From: Microbispora sp. H13382
GTDB lineage: Bacteria > Actinomycetota > Actinomycetes > Streptosporangiales > Streptosporangiaceae
DNA length: 64,000 nt
Assembly (NCBI RefSeq): GCF_014161445.1
Contig: NZ_JABBXA010000008.1
Span: 1 to 64,000 of the forward strand
Direction: 5' to 3'
Below the pieces are notes generated by a model. It saw only the letters and a list, made by a program, of their open reading frames with translations. It searched no databases and had not been told where the DNA came from. The translations under genes and the position numbers were made by a program. Of this stretch, positions 61,048 to 64,000 are shown in pieces; positions within the stretch are counted from its first letter, which is position 1, and each line of letters starts with the position of its first letter.

Positions 61048-63792
61048 GTGTCCCCCTCGTCCTTCAGCCGGCGCCGGCTGCTCCAGGCCGCCGGCGTCGC
61101 CGTCGTGGCCTCCGCCGTCGGAGAGGTCGCCGGTGCCACGGCGGCCGGCGCCGCGGTCGCGCCGGCCCGGGCCGACATCGGCGTGTCCGCGTACGCCTTC
61201 GACCTCGGGCAGGTGCGGCTGACCGGGGGCCGCTGGATGGACAACCAGAACCGGACGCTGTCGTACCTGCGGTTCGTCGACGTCGACCGGTTGCTGTACA
61301 ACTTCCGGGCCAACCACAGGCTGTCCACCGGCGGCGCCGCCGCGAACGGGGGATGGGACGCGCCGAGCTTCCCGTTCCGCACGCACGTGCAGGGGCACTT
61401 CCTGTCCGCGTGGGCCCAGGCCTATGCCATGCTCGGGGACACCACGTGCCGGGACAAGGCGAGCTACATGGTCGCCGAGCTGGCCAAGTGCCAGGCGAAC
61501 AACGGGGCCGCCGGCTTCGGCGCCGGTTACCTGTCGGGCTTCCCCGAGTCCGACTTCACCGCACTCGAGGCGCGCACGCTGAGCAACGGCAACGTCCCGT
61601 ACTACTGCATTCACAAGACCATGACCGGCCTGCTCGACGTGTGGCGTCTCATCGGCGACAACCGGGCCCGCGACGTGCTCCTGGCGCTGGCCGGCTGGGT
61701 GGACCAGCGGACGGGCAGGCTCAGCTCCAGCCAGATGCAGAACATGCTGGGCACCGAGTTCGGCGGCATGAACGCGGTGCTGACCGACCTCTACCAGCAG
61801 ACCGGGGACGGGCGATGGCTGACCGTCGCCCAGCGGTTCGACCACGCCGCGGTGTTCAACCCGCTGGCATCGAACCAGGACCAGCTCAACGGCCTGCACG
61901 CCAACACCCAGGTGCCCAAGTGGATCGGCGCGGCCCGCGAGTACAAGGCGACCGGCACCACCCGCTACCGGGACATCGCCGCCAACGCCTGGAACATCAC
62001 CGTCGGCGCGCACACCTACGCGATCGGGGGCAACAGCCAGGCCGAGCACTTCCGGGCGCCCAACGCGATCGCGGGCTACCTCAGCAACGACACCTGCGAG
62101 CACTGCAACAGCGTCAACATGCTCAACCTGACCCGCGAGCTGTGGCTGCTCAACCCCGATCGGGTGGCGTACGTGGACTTCTACGAGCAGGCGCTGCTCA
62201 ACCACGTCATCGGCGCGCAGAACCCGGCCGACGGCCACGGCCACATCACCTACTTCACGCCGCTCAAGCCGGGCGGCCGCCGCGGGGTGGGCCCGGCGTG
62301 GGGCGGCGGCACCTGGAGCACCGACTACAACTCGTTCTGGTGCTGCCAGGGGACCGGGGTGGAGGTCAACACAAGGCTGGCGGACTCCATCTACTTCTAC
62401 AACGGCACCACGCTGACGGTGAACCTGTTCGCGCCCTCGGTGCTGAACTGGACCCAGCGCGGCATCACGGTCACCCAGACGACGTCCTATCCGGTGAGCG
62501 ACACCACGACCCTCACCGTCACGGGCGACGCCGGCGGGTCGTGGTCGATGCGCGTCCGCATCCCCTCCTGGACCACCGGCGCCACCATCAGCGTCAACGG
62601 CGCCCAGCAGGACGTGGACACCACCCCCGGCGCGTACGCCGTCCTCACCCGCTCCTGGGCCTCCGGCGACACCGTCACGGTCCGCCTGCCCATGCGCGTC
62701 GTCATGAAGGCCGCCAACGACAACCCGAACGTCGCGGCGGTCACGTACGGCCCGGTCGCCCTGTCCGGGAACTACGGGAACACCGCCCTGTCGGCGCCGC
62801 CCGCCCTGAACACCGCGTCCATCACCCGGACCGGCACCACCGCGCTCGCCTTCACCGCGACCGCCAACGGCTCCACGGTCAACCTGGGCCCGTTCTACGA
62901 CGCGCACGGGCACAACTACACCGTCTACTGGAACACCGGCGGCAGCGGCGGCGGGGGCGGGACGGCGAGCTACCGGCTGGTCAACGCGGCCAGCGGCCTC
63001 GTGCTGGGCGTCCAGAACATGTCCACCGCCGACGGCGGCCTCGCGCTGCAGTGGACCGACAACGGCACCGCCGACCACGACTGGGAGATCATCGTGGACG
63101 GCACCGCCGTACGCTTCCGCAACGTCAACAGCGGCAAGGTGCTCGGCGTGGAGAACATGTCCACCGCCGACAACGCCCGCGTCCTGCAGTGGACCGACAA
63201 CGGCACCGCCGACCACCGCTGGACGATCGCCGACGCCGGCGACGGCTCTCACAAGATCCGCAACGTCAACAGCGGCAAACTCCTGGCCATCCTCAACGGC
63301 TCGACCGCGAACGGGGCGCAGGCCGTGCAGGACTCCGACAACGGCGGTGCGGACAACCAGTGGCGGTTCGTGCCGAACGGCGCCCGGCGCATCCAGAACC
63401 TGGCCAGCGGGCTGGTGCTGGGCGTGCAGAACATGTCCACCGCCGACGGCGGCCTGGTCATCCAGTGGGGTGACACCGGCACCGCCGACCACCTCTGGAC
63501 CGCGGTGGTCGACTCGGGCGGCTACCTGCGCCTGCGCAACTCCAACAGCGGCAAGGTGCTCGGCGTGGAGAACGCCGCCACCGCGGCCGGGTCGCGGGTG
63601 GTCCAGTGGGCCGACAACGGCACCTCCGACCACCGGTGGCGGCTGCGGCACGGCGCCGACGGGTACTTCCGCATCCAGTGCGCCAACGGCGGCAGGGTCC
63701 TCGGCGTCAGCGGCGGCTCCACCGCCCAGGGCGCCCAGGTCGTCCTCGCCGACGACAACGGGGCGAACGACCGCCTGTGGCGGTTCGTCTAG
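61048..63792 (+). CDS. Secreted GH127 beta-L-arabinofuranosidase with two ricin-type trefoils
   Basis: 914 residues. The Tat signal SFSRRRLLQAAGVAVVASAVG (RR pair) exports a folded metal enzyme. The GH127 part (about 48-630) holds E351 and C353 (CEHCNSVNMLN) and the C432-C433 pair (FWCCQGTGVE), matching the zinc site and nucleophilic Cys of family GH127. After a Gly linker (~632-637), six ~47-residue repeats (RLVNAASGLVLGVQNMSTADGG..LQWTDNGTADHDW) make two ricin-type beta-trefoils, sugar-binding. It likely releases arabinofuranose from arabinan or hydroxyproline-linked glycans. The start is the GTG at 61048, with AGGAGG 4 nt before it. The repeats are nearly identical in parts at the DNA level. 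Confidence 0.9.
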   Translation: MSPSSFSRRRLLQAAGVAVVASAVGEVAGATAAGAAVAPARADIGVSAYAFDLGQVRLTGGRWMDNQNRTLSYLRFVDVDRLLYNFRANHRLSTGGAAANGGWDAPSFPFRTHVQGHFLSAWAQAYAMLGDTTCRDKASYMVAELAKCQANNGAAGFGAGYLSGFPESDFTALEARTLSNGNVPYYCIHKTMTGLLDVWRLIGDNRARDVLLALAGWVDQRTGRLSSSQMQNMLGTEFGGMNAVLTDLYQQTGDGRWLTVAQRFDHAAVFNPLASNQDQLNGLHANTQVPKWIGAAREYKATGTTRYRDIAANAWNITVGAHTYAIGGNSQAEHFRAPNAIAGYLSNDTCEHCNSVNMLNLTRELWLLNPDRVAYVDFYEQALLNHVIGAQNPADGHGHITYFTPLKPGGRRGVGPAWGGGTWSTDYNSFWCCQGTGVEVNTRLADSIYFYNGTTLTVNLFAPSVLNWTQRGITVTQTTSYPVSDTTTLTVTGDAGGSWSMRVRIPSWTTGATISVNGAQQDVDTTPGAYAVLTRSWASGDTVTVRLPMRVVMKAANDNPNVAAVTYGPVALSGNYGNTALSAPPALNTASITRTGTTALAFTATANGSTVNLGPFYDAHGHNYTVYWNTGGSGGGGGTASYRLVNAASGLVLGVQNMSTADGGLALQWTDNGTADHDWEIIVDGTAVRFRNVNSGKVLGVENMSTADNARVLQWTDNGTADHRWTIADAGDGSHKIRNVNSGKLLAILNGSTANGAQAVQDSDNGGADNQWRFVPNGARRIQNLASGLVLGVQNMSTADGGLVIQWGDTGTADHLWTAVVDSGGYLRLRNSNSGKVLGVENAATAAGSRVVQWADNGTSDHRWRLRHGADGYFRIQCANGGRVLGVSGGSTAQGAQVVLADDNGANDRLWRFV
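62965..63780 (+). repeat. Six coding repeats in two copies of a 414-bp block
   Basis: DNA at 62995-63055 and 63409-63468 is almost identical (both carry CAGAACATGTCCACCGCC), offset by 414 bp, which is one full trefoil (138 residues). Repeats 1-3 and 4-6 thus look like a recent duplication inside the gene. Confidence 0.75.
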
Positions 63793-63807
63793 CCGGGCGG
63801 GAGGGCG

Positions 63808-64000
63808 TCAGCGCCGCCAGCGGTAATGGGCGTCGGGCAGGTTCTCCTCGTTGCCGCTGCCGTCGCCCTCCGCGACGAGGGTGAAACCGTGCCGCTCGTA
63901 GAACCGCCGGGCGCCCGTGTTGCGCTGGAAGACGTACAGGTCGAGCCCGTGGGGGCGCGCCTCCTTGGCGTGGCCGAGCAGCGCGCTTCCGACGCCGCCG
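63808..64000 (-). CDS. GNAT acetyltransferase, C-terminal part (cut by window edge)
   Basis: Last 63 residues of a GNAT enzyme: GGVGSALLGHAKEARPHGLDLYVFQRNTGARRFYERHGFTLVAEGDGSGNEENLPDAHYRWRR, then stop. The GVGSALL part is the acetyl-CoA pyrophosphate loop and NTGARRFYERHGF is the conserved motif B of GNATs. It ends 16 bp from the convergent GH127 stop. The substrate is unknown. Confidence 0.88.
   Translation of the reverse strand, partial: GGVGSALLGHAKEARPHGLDLYVFQRNTGARRFYERHGFTLVAEGDGSGNEENLPDAHYRWRR

Noticed and set aside
60979..63651. 890-codon open frame antisense to GH127
   Set aside because: Opposite strand has catalytic motifs, signal peptide and ribosome site; this one has none.

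Overview
The window is about 70% G+C chromosomal DNA. It has many GTG starts, 4-bp start/stop overlaps inside operons, Ser-Pro linkers joined to CBM2 modules, a SigJ-type ECF factor, a DUF574-type (PF04672) methyltransferase and a mycothiol-type TIGR03086 protein. Together these point to a filamentous, soil- or litter-living actinomycete; a Streptosporangiales relative is my inference. No rRNA, tRNA or CRISPR array was seen. The only mobile DNA is the end of an IS481-type element at the left edge.

Left third (1-19.7 kb), mixed housekeeping and stress genes: a hemerythrin; a small secreted emfourin-like protein; an SDR; a three-gene beta-ketoadipate tail (thiolase plus two CoA-transferase subunits) behind two IclR/PcaR-like operator repeats; a methyltransferase; divergent AraC and TIGR03086 genes; a principal-like sigma factor divergent from Hsp20; a kinase that has lost its catalytic centre; an ADP-ribosylglycohydrolase with a small HTH protein; a ChbG-type deacetylase coupled to a GPH sugar transporter; an ECF41/SigJ sigma factor with its NmrA-like partner, divergent from YceI; and an HTH-P-loop-TPR (STAND-like) protein.

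19.9-32.3 kb, xylan oligosaccharide utilisation: a LacI regulator, two sugar ABC permeases, a lipoprotein binding protein, a GH39 xylosidase, a YesL-like membrane protein, a GH67 alpha-glucuronidase and a cytoplasmic SGNH esterase form one tightly coupled operon. This fits uptake and internal trimming of acetylated glucuronoxylan fragments. A GH42 gene beside it is broken by an internal loss and a frameshift.

32.3-43.3 kb: a MarR regulator with a perfect operator next to a secreted CE1-CBM2 esterase; PaaX opposite MaoC; then a five-gene unit (ureohydrolase, N,N-dimethylformamidase-beta-like enzyme, cupin, APC permease, CehA/McbA-type hydrolase). I cannot match this unit to a described pathway, and it is the best candidate here for a new catabolic system.

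43.4-48.6 kb: an MHS transporter, acyl-CoA synthetase, Rieske oxygenase, 73-residue Cys-containing protein and VanB-type reductase form an aromatic-acid-like oxidation operon.

48.6-63.8 kb: a LacI-type protein without its DNA-binding domain, a ROK repressor, and secreted polysaccharide enzymes (CBM2-GH5, CE3-CBM2, GH44-CBM2, GH27-CBM13, GH127 with a double trefoil) with a GntR regulator and a methyltransferase between them. Short palindromes GAAA-N-TTTC and TGTTAWCGCTAWCA recur in front of these genes and the xylan operon, suggesting shared sugar-responsive control. The window ends inside a GNAT acetyltransferase.
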